A stretch of 64,000 nt of DNA from Dehalococcoidia bacterium (GTDB lineage Bacteria > Chloroflexota > Dehalococcoidia > Lucifugimonadales > Lucifugimonadaceae), in the NCBI GenBank assembly GCA_012959765.1, contig DUCO01000049.1, positions 30,949-94,948 on the forward strand. The letters are read 5' to 3'. A program made the translations under genes and the position numbers. Of this stretch, positions 42,008-50,256 are shown piece by piece (position 1 is the first letter of the stretch; each line of letters begins with the position of its first letter). The notes under the pieces were generated by a model. That model did no database searches, was not told the origin of the DNA, and saw only the letters and a list, made by a program, of their open reading frames with translations.

Positions 42008-43623
42008 TCAGCCGGTGTCGATGCTTCTCGCTTTTGTTCCTGGCGTCGCTCGGCCTCAAGTCGTTCCAGTCCGTAGCTGCCGTGATCGACGTACGACATC
42101 GCATCCGCCAGCGCTTTGTGCCCAGCCTGCTCGCGAATAGCCGTGTGCATTAGCTGGCACACTCGTCGGTAGTCGGGGTGGCCCTGTTGCGACGTACGAA
42201 GCTCCAGCATGTGGAACGCTTCTCGGGCGTTGAACTGCATCGAATACCGCAGCTTGTAGCCAAACGGCACAACGTACTGCGAAACGTCGGGACCGTGCTC
42301 GTTCATCATAGTGTCGTGAAAATCTGCCATCCGATCCATCGCATCATTCCAGCGCTGAGTCCAGCCAACTTCTTCGATCGCCGGTGGCGTTGAGTATCCG
42401 TGCTTCACGCCAAGTCGCTGCCAGTCGAGCGTCAGCATCCGGTGTCGTTGTAAGTCACGGAAGCTGCCGAAATCGGAAAGCACATCGAAGCGATAGAACG
42501 ACCGCTCCATGCCGCGGCCGGGTTTGTGCCGACGGTTCTGGCGATCACCAACGTAAGCCTTTATCACCTCGGCTTTGTCGGCATCGCTCATGTCATTGAC
42601 GAGTGCCTGAAGTTGGGAATCGGGAAGATCGGTATGCGCGTAAAGCGCTGCTGCGGCGATCTTGTTTTCGGCGTCGTGATCCCATTCGACAAGCGTCACC
42701 TCATCGATACCGCTGGGTTCGGCGTCAATACTAGAAGCAATGCGTTCCATGGCTTCGTGGTTATCCTGGAAATACCCCGACCACGCCTCGCCACGTTCTG
42801 GAAGATCAACTCGCTTCAGGAACGACGGGATGACCTTGCGTAGCTCTTCAAGCATCATCCGAGCGTAGTCACGAGCCTCTTCAAGGGGGTGGCTGTTCAT
42901 TCGAATAAGCATCGACTCGTATGCCTGACCCGATGCAAAAATACCGACATTTGAAGTGGTTGCAGCCGGAAGCAGTCCTCTTGCTGAGTCGCACGCCTTG
43001 GCACGAATCGACGAGGTGTAGATGAATTGCGAGTCGCCTTCTTCCCTCGGGAACTCGCCCTCGAAGTACGGCACACAGGTGTGAACCAGCTCCGAATACT
43101 CGTCGAACAGCCAGTCCATCGTCTTGGTGTACTCGGCTGCGAGCGGACCTGTTTCGATCTCAGGTGGAGCTATGTACCGGTAGCGGTTTTCGACTTTCTG
43201 ATCGTAAAAAATGTACCGGGTCGACTGCTCAAGATAGGCTGACAGCCGGCCCCATTCGAGCACCTTGGTCAGAAGATTGGAAGCCTGTTCGCAGGCGATG
43301 TGCGCCCCGCCAAGCTGGGCAACAGAATCATCGCCAAACTGCGAGAAGACACGGTCGAAAAGACCCTCGGCCCTCTTCAGCGAAACCAGCTCAGCGCTTT
43401 CAGAGTCTTCAGCAAGTTCCTCAATAGGCACCTCGGGCTGATCGTAAAACTCGTCAAGAAATAGGCGACGAAGTGATTTTGGCGAACGGCTGTAACGTGC
43501 GAACAGGGCACCTTTCACAACCTCTGGGAGATTGATGAGGGCGAAAACTGGCTGGTCGATATTCGTGAAGAACCGGTTCAAGACCGCCCGCTCTTCAGTG
43601 TTGAATGTTTCCCGTACGTACAT
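42004..43623 (-). CDS. thyX: Two-domain ThyX-like FAD-dependent thymidylate synthase
   Basis: 539 residues, about twice the normal ThyX length (220-250), with two ThyX-like halves. The N-terminal half has EWGRLSAYLEQSTRYIFYD, keeping the EQSTRY end of the ThyX signature but not its RHR. The C-terminal half has SFRDLQRHRMLTLDWQRLG, keeping RHR but not the Ser/Arg-Tyr end. A composite active site is therefore likely. ThyX methylates dUMP with methylene-tetrahydrofolate and FADH2; folD at 48826 makes related folates. No ThyA is in the window. Function is inferred from the family. Confidence 0.82.
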   Translation of the reverse strand: MYVRETFNTEERAVLNRFFTNIDQPVFALINLPEVVKGALFARYSRSPKSLRRLFLDEFYDQPEVPIEELAEDSESAELVSLKRAEGLFDRVFSQFGDDSVAQLGGAHIACEQASNLLTKVLEWGRLSAYLEQSTRYIFYDQKVENRYRYIAPPEIETGPLAAEYTKTMDWLFDEYSELVHTCVPYFEGEFPREEGDSQFIYTSSIRAKACDSARGLLPAATTSNVGIFASGQAYESMLIRMNSHPLEEARDYARMMLEELRKVIPSFLKRVDLPERGEAWSGYFQDNHEAMERIASSIDAEPSGIDEVTLVEWDHDAENKIAAAALYAHTDLPDSQLQALVNDMSDADKAEVIKAYVGDRQNRRHKPGRGMERSFYRFDVLSDFGSFRDLQRHRMLTLDWQRLGVKHGYSTPPAIEEVGWTQRWNDAMDRMADFHDTMMNEHGPDVSQYVVPFGYKLRYSMQFNAREAFHMLELRTSQQGHPDYRRVCQLMHTAIREQAGHKALADAMSYVDHGSYGLERLEAERRQEQKREASTPAD

Positions 43624-43746
43624 CGTCCGTAAGCCTATCGACTTCCCCGCTAATCCAGCGGGAAGTTTGACTGTTCGCTACCCGATGCTTGTCCAGCCCG
43701 TTCAAGCACACAGCAATTCAAATTATTATTTTTGCCGAGCAAGGGC

Positions 43747-45012
43747 CTAGAGCATGAGGCGAGCGGGGTTCTCGAGGGTCTTCTGGAATTCGCCCATCAG
43801 AATCGCCGCTTCTGCACCATCTCCAACTCGGTGATCGGCAGAGATAGTGGCGTTCATCACCTTCCCAGCGACGATGTTCCCGTCTTTGACAATCGGTACA
43901 TCTTTGACAGCACCGACAGCGATGATGCCAGCGTTGGGCGGAACGATAATCGCAGAGAACGCGTCGGTGCCAAACATGCCGAGGTTCGAAGTGCCAAACG
44001 TGCCCTGAGTCATCTCAGCTTGAGTTAGTGAACCGCCCTCGCCACGAGCACGCTTGCCCATGTCTCGAACTGCTCGTGAAATCTCGATCAGCGACATGTT
44101 CTGGACTCCGATAACCGCCGGGACGATCAGTCCTTCTTCGAGTGCAATCGCAACACCAAGGTTGATATCTGAGTGACCAATCAGCTTGTCGCCATCGAAA
44201 GACGAGTTCCACTTTGGGTACTTGAGCAATGCGGTGGCGACCGCCTTGAGAATCATGTCGTTCACGGAAACGCGGTCACCGTCGTCAACAATTGCCTCGT
44301 TGAGTTGTGCTCGGAACGTCATCGCCGGGCCCATGTTTACTTCGTGCGTCACGTAGTAGTGAGGTGACTCTGTTTTCGACTTGACCGTGACACGAGCGAT
44401 AGCCTGACGCATCGACGATAGCGGTGTGTCGGATCCGTCCATAACAGCCGGGGGACGTCCGCCGCCGGATGCCGCAAAGGCGGGGGAAGGAGTGAAATTC
44501 TCAACGTCGGACTTGGTGATTCGTCCGCCGGGACCGGTGCCAGGAACGGCAGCGATGTTGATGCCCTTCTCTTCGGCGATCTTGCGGGCGATAGGCGAAG
44601 CCTTCACTCGGCCACCGGGTGCAGCAACCACAACGGGTGTTGGTGCGGCAGGCGTCGGAGTTGGGGTTGGAGCAGCCTGCTGAACAGGTGCTGGCGTGGG
44701 TGCGGGTGCGGCCGCAGCGGGTTCAGCAGATTTTTCCTTTTGGGCAGGGGCAGCAACTTCGGGAATCTCGGCATCGGCATCGCCAATGAACGCAATTACG
44801 GTACCCACCTGAACGAGTGAACCTTCTTCGACGACGATCTTGCGGAGCAGACCTTCGGAATAGGCTTCCATTTCGACGACCGTCTTGTCGGTTTCGATTT
44901 CGGCAAGTTTGTCCCCACGGCTAATCTGATCGCCTTCGGCCTTGAGCCACTTGGCAATTGTTCCCTCGGTCATATCGGCACCCATCGAGGGCATGGTCAC
45001 TTCGCTAATCAA
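43747..45012 (-). CDS. pdhC: Dihydrolipoamide acyltransferase (E2) of a 2-oxoacid dehydrogenase
   Basis: 421-residue E2 core. One lipoyl domain carries the lipoyl lysine at K43 (IETDKTVVEME). A long Ala/Pro/Thr linker follows, then the E1/E3-binding domain ASPIARKIAEEKGINIA...GPGGRITKSDV, and the acyltransferase domain ending in ISADHRVGDGAEAAIL, with the catalytic HxxxDG motif. It makes acyl-CoA from the acyl group delivered by E1. It lies downstream of E1 alpha and beta on the same strand, but rsgA stands between. No E3 gene is seen. Confidence 0.94.
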   Translation of the reverse strand: MISEVTMPSMGADMTEGTIAKWLKAEGDQISRGDKLAEIETDKTVVEMEAYSEGLLRKIVVEEGSLVQVGTVIAFIGDADAEIPEVAAPAQKEKSAEPAAAAPAPTPAPVQQAAPTPTPTPAAPTPVVVAAPGGRVKASPIARKIAEEKGINIAAVPGTGPGGRITKSDVENFTPSPAFAASGGGRPPAVMDGSDTPLSSMRQAIARVTVKSKTESPHYYVTHEVNMGPAMTFRAQLNEAIVDDGDRVSVNDMILKAVATALLKYPKWNSSFDGDKLIGHSDINLGVAIALEEGLIVPAVIGVQNMSLIEISRAVRDMGKRARGEGGSLTQAEMTQGTFGTSNLGMFGTDAFSAIIVPPNAGIIAVGAVKDVPIVKDGNIVAGKVMNATISADHRVGDGAEAAILMGEFQKTLENPARLML

Positions 45013-45154
45013 ATTCGCACTCCTGCGGGAACGTTTGACTCACAATAATTGCAAGTTCGGTTGACTCACCTCGTGGGACTTAAAAGACCCGTCGATAGAG
45101 GGTACACAAGATTCCACATAATTTGAGCAAAAATGCCGAGTCATTCGACGATCT

Positions 45155-46348
45155 CTAGCTCGATCCCTTGCGTTTTTCAATGCTCGCTTTCAGGCGGTGT
45201 CCCTTGGCGATCACACGCATCCTCCGCTGATGGTCGGTCTTGGCACCCGCGACGCCCTTTGTCCGATCATGTTCAAGCTCACGTCCCATGCGTTTGTACG
45301 ACTCGAACCTCGATTCCAGTAATCGGCCGTCTGCAATCGCCTCGGCAATGGCGCAACCGGGTTCACCAACATGCCCACAATCGCGGAACTTGCACTGTCC
45401 GAAATACTGCTCGACTTCTGAGAACGTTTTGGCGAGGGCATCTTCACTTCCCGAGACCAGTCCGATCGTGCGAATGCCGGGGGTGTCGATCAGAATTCCG
45501 CCGTTAGGAAGCGGCAGTAGCTGGCGGGTGACGGTTGTGTGGCGACCACGGGCGTCGGACTCACGGATATCCCCGGTGTCCATCACCTCGTCGCCCATCA
45601 GTTGATTCACGAGCGTCGATTTCCCAACACCCGATGCACCGATCAGCACGACGGTTGATCCCGCTTCGGTGAATTGGCGCAGCGGATCCGTTCCTTCGCC
45701 GGTAATTCCGCTTGCAGCAAACACATCAACTTCGGGAGCGGAGATTTGAGCCTGCTCAACTATTTCAGCGGGATCGACGTCTTCCAAAAGGTCGATTTTC
45801 GAAAGTATGACGACCGGCACTGCCCCACTACCCCAGACCAGCGCTACCTCACGCTCTAGCCGGTTCGAATTAAAGTAGGTAGCGGCCTGAACGATAAACA
45901 CCGTTGTGATATTTGCCGCCAGTACCTGCTCATCGCCCTCTTCTTTGCCCCGCATCACCCGTTTTCGTACGAGTAGTGACGTTCGGGACAACACGAGTTC
46001 GAGTTCGTCAGGATCCTGATCCTGACCCGGTCTCACCAGCACCCAATCGCCAACGGTTGGCTGGGCTGGCTCTATCTCGAATTCATCGTCATGAGCGATA
46101 CGAGCGAACGTGCTGACTGCTCGATAGTCGGTCGACATCGAATGTACGAAAGTCGTTATTCCGTCGACACGGGCGACTCTGCCGGGTTCGAGCTCAGAGT
46201 CTTTTGCGCAAATAGCTGCAAAGCGGTCTCGAACCGCGTCGGTGAGACCGTACTGAACAAGGTTTTGAAGGTCGTTTTCAGTCGGGGAGCTGGAAGTCAG
46301 CGGAGTAGTTGTCTGATCCAGGTCATCGTTAAGCGAGGGTGTATTCAA
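45155..46348 (-). CDS. rsgA: RsgA, small ribosomal subunit biogenesis GTPase
   Basis: 397-residue circularly permuted GTPase that helps mature the 30S subunit. In order: OB-fold region (about 55-110), G4 motif ILSKIDLL, then G1 IGASGVGKSTLVNQL, G2-like region, G3 IDTPGIR, and a zinc domain with FGQCKFRDCGHVGEPGC. A basic tail (HRLKASIEKRKG) may contact rRNA. The G4-G1-G3 order is diagnostic. Unusually it sits between the E1 beta and E2 genes; the 318-base gap before it suggests its own promoter. Confidence 0.95.
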   Translation of the reverse strand: MNTPSLNDDLDQTTTPLTSSSPTENDLQNLVQYGLTDAVRDRFAAICAKDSELEPGRVARVDGITTFVHSMSTDYRAVSTFARIAHDDEFEIEPAQPTVGDWVLVRPGQDQDPDELELVLSRTSLLVRKRVMRGKEEGDEQVLAANITTVFIVQAATYFNSNRLEREVALVWGSGAVPVVILSKIDLLEDVDPAEIVEQAQISAPEVDVFAASGITGEGTDPLRQFTEAGSTVVLIGASGVGKSTLVNQLMGDEVMDTGDIRESDARGRHTTVTRQLLPLPNGGILIDTPGIRTIGLVSGSEDALAKTFSEVEQYFGQCKFRDCGHVGEPGCAIAEAIADGRLLESRFESYKRMGRELEHDRTKGVAGAKTDHQRRMRVIAKGHRLKASIEKRKGSS

Positions 46349-46666
46349 CGTGGAGGTTCCTCGAAGAACTCGGGGAAATCTTTCGCACGTCTCAACATTG
46401 ATACCTATATGAGGTGCACGATCGAAAGGCCGGAGTTGGCTTCTTGGCTGGGCGCGTTTGTGGGAGAAATGAGTTCAATAACATTCATTGAAACGGTCCT
46501 CCCTGCTGCCCAGTAGCTGAACTGCTCGGAACTGGCCTAGTCGTGATAATCAGTAGCCTAACTGACCAAATACTACATCGTCACCGGAAAATGGGCAGAT
46601 TCACTCACAAGAATTGGTCGCTAGGCGACGTTTTCTTTGGCTGAATCCGAATTCGACGCTAACGGC
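46349..46666. other. 318 bp spacer, nothing recognised
   Basis: Between E1 beta and rsgA on the minus strand. No gene or strong hairpin was seen; it probably holds the rsgA promoter. Confidence 0.45.
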
Positions 46667-47644
46667 CTAGAGTCCGTAGCCTTCAGCCACGGCTGCCAGC
46701 ACGTCGGCGACGGCGGCGAGAACTTCCTGCTCGAGGCCACGGTTGTACGGCCACGGCACGTCGACCGAGCCAACACGCATCACGGGACCATCGAGCCACT
46801 CTGAAGCACGTTGCTGTAGATCTGCTGCTACCTCGGCCATCACACCGCCTCGGCGACGAGCGGTATCAACAACAACTATGCGGTTCGTCTTCTGCACAGA
46901 CGCAACAAGTGCGTCCATGTCGATCGGGCTCAACGAGCGCAGGTCGATCACTTCAACGGAAACACCGCGTTCGGCAAGCGTGTTGGCTGCCGCGTTAGTC
47001 GGGTGCATTCCGTATCCGTACGAAACGAGAGTGATATCAGAGCCTTCACGAGTCACATCGGCCTTGCCGATTTCGATCTCGTAGTACTCGTCGGGAACCT
47101 CGCCCTTTGCTCCGTAAAGCAGTGCCGGTTCGGCGACTAAAACCGGGTTGTCGTCCTTGATTGCCGAACGCATCAAGCCCAGCGCGTCATAAGGCGTCGA
47201 AGGGCAGACAACTTTCATACCGGGAACTTCAGCAAGCCAGGTTTCAAAACTCTGTGAATGCGTTGCGCCAAGCTGCACACCAGCACCGGTTGGCGCTCGT
47301 ATAACCATAGGCACGCTGATCTGGCCACCAGACATGTATCGCAGGTTGGCCGCCATGTTGACGATCTGGTCGAACGCGACAAGAGAAAAAGATATCGACA
47401 TGAACTCGACGATCGGGCGGAGTCCGGCAGCCGCAGCACCAATTCCTGCGCCCAGAAACGCCTGCTCGGAAATCGGAGTGTCTTTGATCCGTTCCGGACC
47501 GAACTTCTTCAGGAAGCCGTCGGTAACGGCGTAAGCGCCACCGTACTCACCGATGTCTTCACCCATCATGAACACACGTGGGTCGTTCTCGAGTGCTTCC
47601 TCGAGTCCTCGTTTTAGTGCTTCTCTAAGAACAATTTCTGGCAT
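46667..47644 (-). CDS. pdhB: 2-oxoacid dehydrogenase E1 beta subunit
   Basis: 325-residue transketolase-like subunit. The start EIVLREALKRGLEEALENDPRVFMMGEDIGEYGGAY is typical; GVQLGATHSQSFETWLAEVPGMKVVCPSTPYDA and the C-terminal EVIDLRSLSPID block complete the family pattern. With E1 alpha it decarboxylates a 2-oxoacid (pyruvate most often) using thiamine diphosphate. It starts five bases after the E1 alpha stop. The thiamine-precursor importer in this window would support its cofactor supply. Confidence 0.95.
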   Translation of the reverse strand: MPEIVLREALKRGLEEALENDPRVFMMGEDIGEYGGAYAVTDGFLKKFGPERIKDTPISEQAFLGAGIGAAAAGLRPIVEFMSISFSLVAFDQIVNMAANLRYMSGGQISVPMVIRAPTGAGVQLGATHSQSFETWLAEVPGMKVVCPSTPYDALGLMRSAIKDDNPVLVAEPALLYGAKGEVPDEYYEIEIGKADVTREGSDITLVSYGYGMHPTNAAANTLAERGVSVEVIDLRSLSPIDMDALVASVQKTNRIVVVDTARRRGGVMAEVAADLQQRASEWLDGPVMRVGSVDVPWPYNRGLEQEVLAAVADVLAAVAEGYGL

Positions 47645-47649
47645 ATGAG

Positions 47650-48708
47650 TTAGGCGAATACGTCGTTGTGGATTTCGGAAAGATCGGGTTCTGGACTCTG
47701 TTCGGCGAATTCAACGGCCTTCGCAATGGCTTCGTCGACACTAGCTTTCGTTTCTGCGATCTGATCAGCAGTGGCCAATCCCATTTCGATAAGGCGGGTT
47801 GGGAATGTGGCGACCGGATCGCGCTCTTCCCACTCCTTGACTTCTTCCTGCCCACGGTACTTCTGACCGTCGGAAAGCGAGTGGCCTACAAAACGGAAAG
47901 TCTTTGCCTCAATAAACTGAGGACCGTCGCCCTTGCGGATGCGTTCAACGGCAATCTCGGTCGCTTCACGAACTGCGAGAACGTCCATGCCGTCTACTTC
48001 GACAGCCGGGATTCCGTAAGTCGCCATGCTGGGGCAGAAGTCGATTCCACCGGCCCTGACACGCTCTATCGAAGAGCCCATTCCATACATATTGTTTTCG
48101 AGGAAGAACAGAACAGGCAGCTTCCAGATAGCCGCCAGATTCATGGTTTCGTGATAAATACCCTGGTTCGTCGAACCATCACCGAAGAAACACATCGTAA
48201 GGGCGTCGGTCTTGTTGTATTGCTGTGCGAGTGCCAGTCCTGCAGCCAACGGTAACTGCCCCGCAACGATGGCGTGACCGCCCATGAAGCGCTTGGCAAC
48301 ATCGAACAGGTGCATCGACCCGCCCTTGCCTTTAGAAGTTCCGGTCGAACGACCAAAGAGTTCGGCCATAGACCGGTTTATGTCGAGTCCACGTGCGAGG
48401 GCATGACCATGGTCGCGATAGTGGCTGACGATGTAATCGTCGTCACGAAGAGTTGAGATAGCCCCAACGCCGCTGGCTTCCTGACCAATGTAGAGGTGAA
48501 GGAACCCGCCGATCAGGCCTTTTGAGTAGTTCTCACCACAGGCAATTTCAAACTGCCTGATGAGGTACATCTGGCGGAATAATTCCAGGTGGTCGGTCCT
48601 GGCGCCTACGTCACTTTCATCCAGACCCTTAGCACCGCTCTTGCCGTTTTTTGACGACTTTGCAGACTTGGAGGAGCTTTTCGAACTGGATTTAGTAGAA
48701 CTTGCCAT
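47650..48708 (-). CDS. pdhA: 2-oxoacid dehydrogenase E1 alpha subunit
   Basis: 352 residues. An unusual low-complexity Ser/Lys N-terminus (ASSTKSSSKSSSKSAKSSK) of about 30 residues precedes the normal start LFRQMYLIRQFEIACGENY. The ThDP/metal motif is CFFGDGSTNQGIYHE...FLENN, and the phosphorylation-loop region GHSLSDGQKYRG is present. First gene of the dehydrogenase cluster. Pyruvate is the likeliest substrate; branched-chain 2-oxoacids are the alternative. Confidence 0.94.
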   Translation of the reverse strand: MASSTKSSSKSSSKSAKSSKNGKSGAKGLDESDVGARTDHLELFRQMYLIRQFEIACGENYSKGLIGGFLHLYIGQEASGVGAISTLRDDDYIVSHYRDHGHALARGLDINRSMAELFGRSTGTSKGKGGSMHLFDVAKRFMGGHAIVAGQLPLAAGLALAQQYNKTDALTMCFFGDGSTNQGIYHETMNLAAIWKLPVLFFLENNMYGMGSSIERVRAGGIDFCPSMATYGIPAVEVDGMDVLAVREATEIAVERIRKGDGPQFIEAKTFRFVGHSLSDGQKYRGQEEVKEWEERDPVATFPTRLIEMGLATADQIAETKASVDEAIAKAVEFAEQSPEPDLSEIHNDVFA

Positions 48709-48825
48709 TAATTATCAGATGCGCACAAACATATTTTCGACGCCGAAAAGATACTCAGCGGTTCATTTCGGTGGGGGCGATAAACGATCATTCTACCGGA
48801 AATAACTGCATTCTCTATTGTGATC

Positions 48826-49713
48826 TTAGTTTGCAGCGGCCAACTTTGCTGCTTGCAATACATTAACCAGAAGCATCGCAATAGTCATTGGCCCAACGCC
48901 ACCTGGCACCGGGGTAATGGCCGATGCAACCTCTAACGCTTCTTCAAAGTCGACATCGCCAGTCAGGCGATAGCCACGTTTGCGTGTCGAGTCTTCTACT
49001 CGTGAAACCCCAACATCGATAACCACGGCTCCCGGCTTCACCATGTCGGCAGTTACAGTGCCGGGGAAACCCGCGGCGGCGATCAGCACATCGGCTCGAC
49101 GAGTCTCGGCACCGATGTCTTTCGTGCCGGTGTGGCAAACGGTAACGGTTGCGTTCGCGCCTGGGCCCTTCTGAAGCAGCAGTGCTGCCAGCGGCATTCC
49201 AACTAGCTTGCTACGACCAACTATCACGACCCTGGCACCGTTCATGTCGACATTCTCTTCGACGAGCATTCGCTGCACACCAAGCGGGGTTGCCGGGGCG
49301 AATCGAGGTTGCCCGAGAATCAGTAGGCCAGCATTTTCGGGGTGAAGCCCGTCGACATCCTTCAGAGGATCGATCGCATGAATTACGGCTGCTTCGTCGA
49401 GATGCTTTGGCAGTGGGAGTTGAACGAGGATTCCGTTCACTTCCGGATCAGCGTTTAGCCTCTCGACAATCCCGATCAACTCTTCTTGAGTGATCGACGC
49501 GTCATGGCGAATCGTGTCGGTTCGTATCCCGACCTTCTCGCACGCCCGCTCTTTCCCCTTTACGTAGGAGTGTGAAGCGGGGTCGTCGCCAATCAGGACA
49601 ACGGTTAGGCCCGGCACCGATCCGTGCTGTTCCCGTAACTCAGCGACCCCCGCAGCAACTTCTTCGTGGACCTTGGACGCCACTTGCTTGCCGTCAATAA
49701 TTCGTGCTGTCAC
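48826..49713 (-). CDS. folD: FolD, methylene-THF dehydrogenase/cyclohydrolase
   Basis: 295-residue bifunctional enzyme converting methylene-tetrahydrofolate to formyl-tetrahydrofolate. Signatures: DDPASHSYVKGKERACEKVGI with the catalytic lysine, NGILVQLPLPKHLDE, the NADP site IVGRSKLVGMPLAALLL and the C-terminal TPVPGGVGPMTIAMLL. Complete and of normal length. It stands upstream of the E1 alpha gene on the same strand with a 117-base gap, and diverges from acpS. Confidence 0.97.
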   Translation of the reverse strand: MTARIIDGKQVASKVHEEVAAGVAELREQHGSVPGLTVVLIGDDPASHSYVKGKERACEKVGIRTDTIRHDASITQEELIGIVERLNADPEVNGILVQLPLPKHLDEAAVIHAIDPLKDVDGLHPENAGLLILGQPRFAPATPLGVQRMLVEENVDMNGARVVIVGRSKLVGMPLAALLLQKGPGANATVTVCHTGTKDIGAETRRADVLIAAAGFPGTVTADMVKPGAVVIDVGVSRVEDSTRKRGYRLTGDVDFEEALEVASAITPVPGGVGPMTIAMLLVNVLQAAKLAAAN

Positions 49714-49872
49714 TGTTGGCCTGGCCTCGGTTGGACTCGTAAAGGGCGTCGAATTTCGTAATCACCAACATAAATCGTAACCGAGAATTCTCTTTACAAG
49801 TATTATTTCGAGCATCATTTGGATAACACCGTTGGGGCCGATCTCGAAGTTGGCTCCGGAGGCTCCTTACGC

Positions 49873-50256
49873 ATGATCTACACAGGGATCGATTTGATAG
49901 AGATTCCCCGAATCGCTGGAGTGCTTGAACGCTACCCCAAGCGATTTCTTGCCAAGGTGTTCACGGAAGGCGAACAGCGCTACGCCCGCGGACGTCCACA
50001 TCAGCTGGCGAGTCGGTTCGCAGCCAAAGAGGCCGTGATGAAGCTGCTGGGAACGGGAGTACGTGGTGTGCCGTGGAAATCGATTGAAGTGACCCGCAAG
50101 CGAGGCGGGCCGCCGGAGATCGTTCTTCATGGATCGGCCAAAATACGGGCGGAAAAGATGGGCATCACCCGAATCGCCCTGAGCCTTTCTCATTCTCGTG
50201 AAATGGCAACTGCATCGGCAGTTGGCGAAGCAAGAGACGACGCCTGGAAGCCATGA
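49873..50256 (+). CDS. acpS: Holo-[acyl-carrier-protein] synthase
   Basis: 127-residue AcpS that transfers 4'-phosphopantetheine from CoA to acyl carrier protein. The metal-binding start YTGIDLIEIPRIAGVLER, FTEGEQRYARGRPHQLASRFAAKEAVMKLLGTG and the ALSLSHSREMATA end match the family. I take the ATG at 49873; the frame is open 18 codons further up without protein-like content. Its stop overlaps the nnr start as ATGA. The CoA-synthesis genes follow, so donor and user of CoA are encoded together. Confidence 0.94.
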   Translation: MIYTGIDLIEIPRIAGVLERYPKRFLAKVFTEGEQRYARGRPHQLASRFAAKEAVMKLLGTGVRGVPWKSIEVTRKRGGPPEIVLHGSAKIRAEKMGITRIALSLSHSREMATASAVGEARDDAWKP

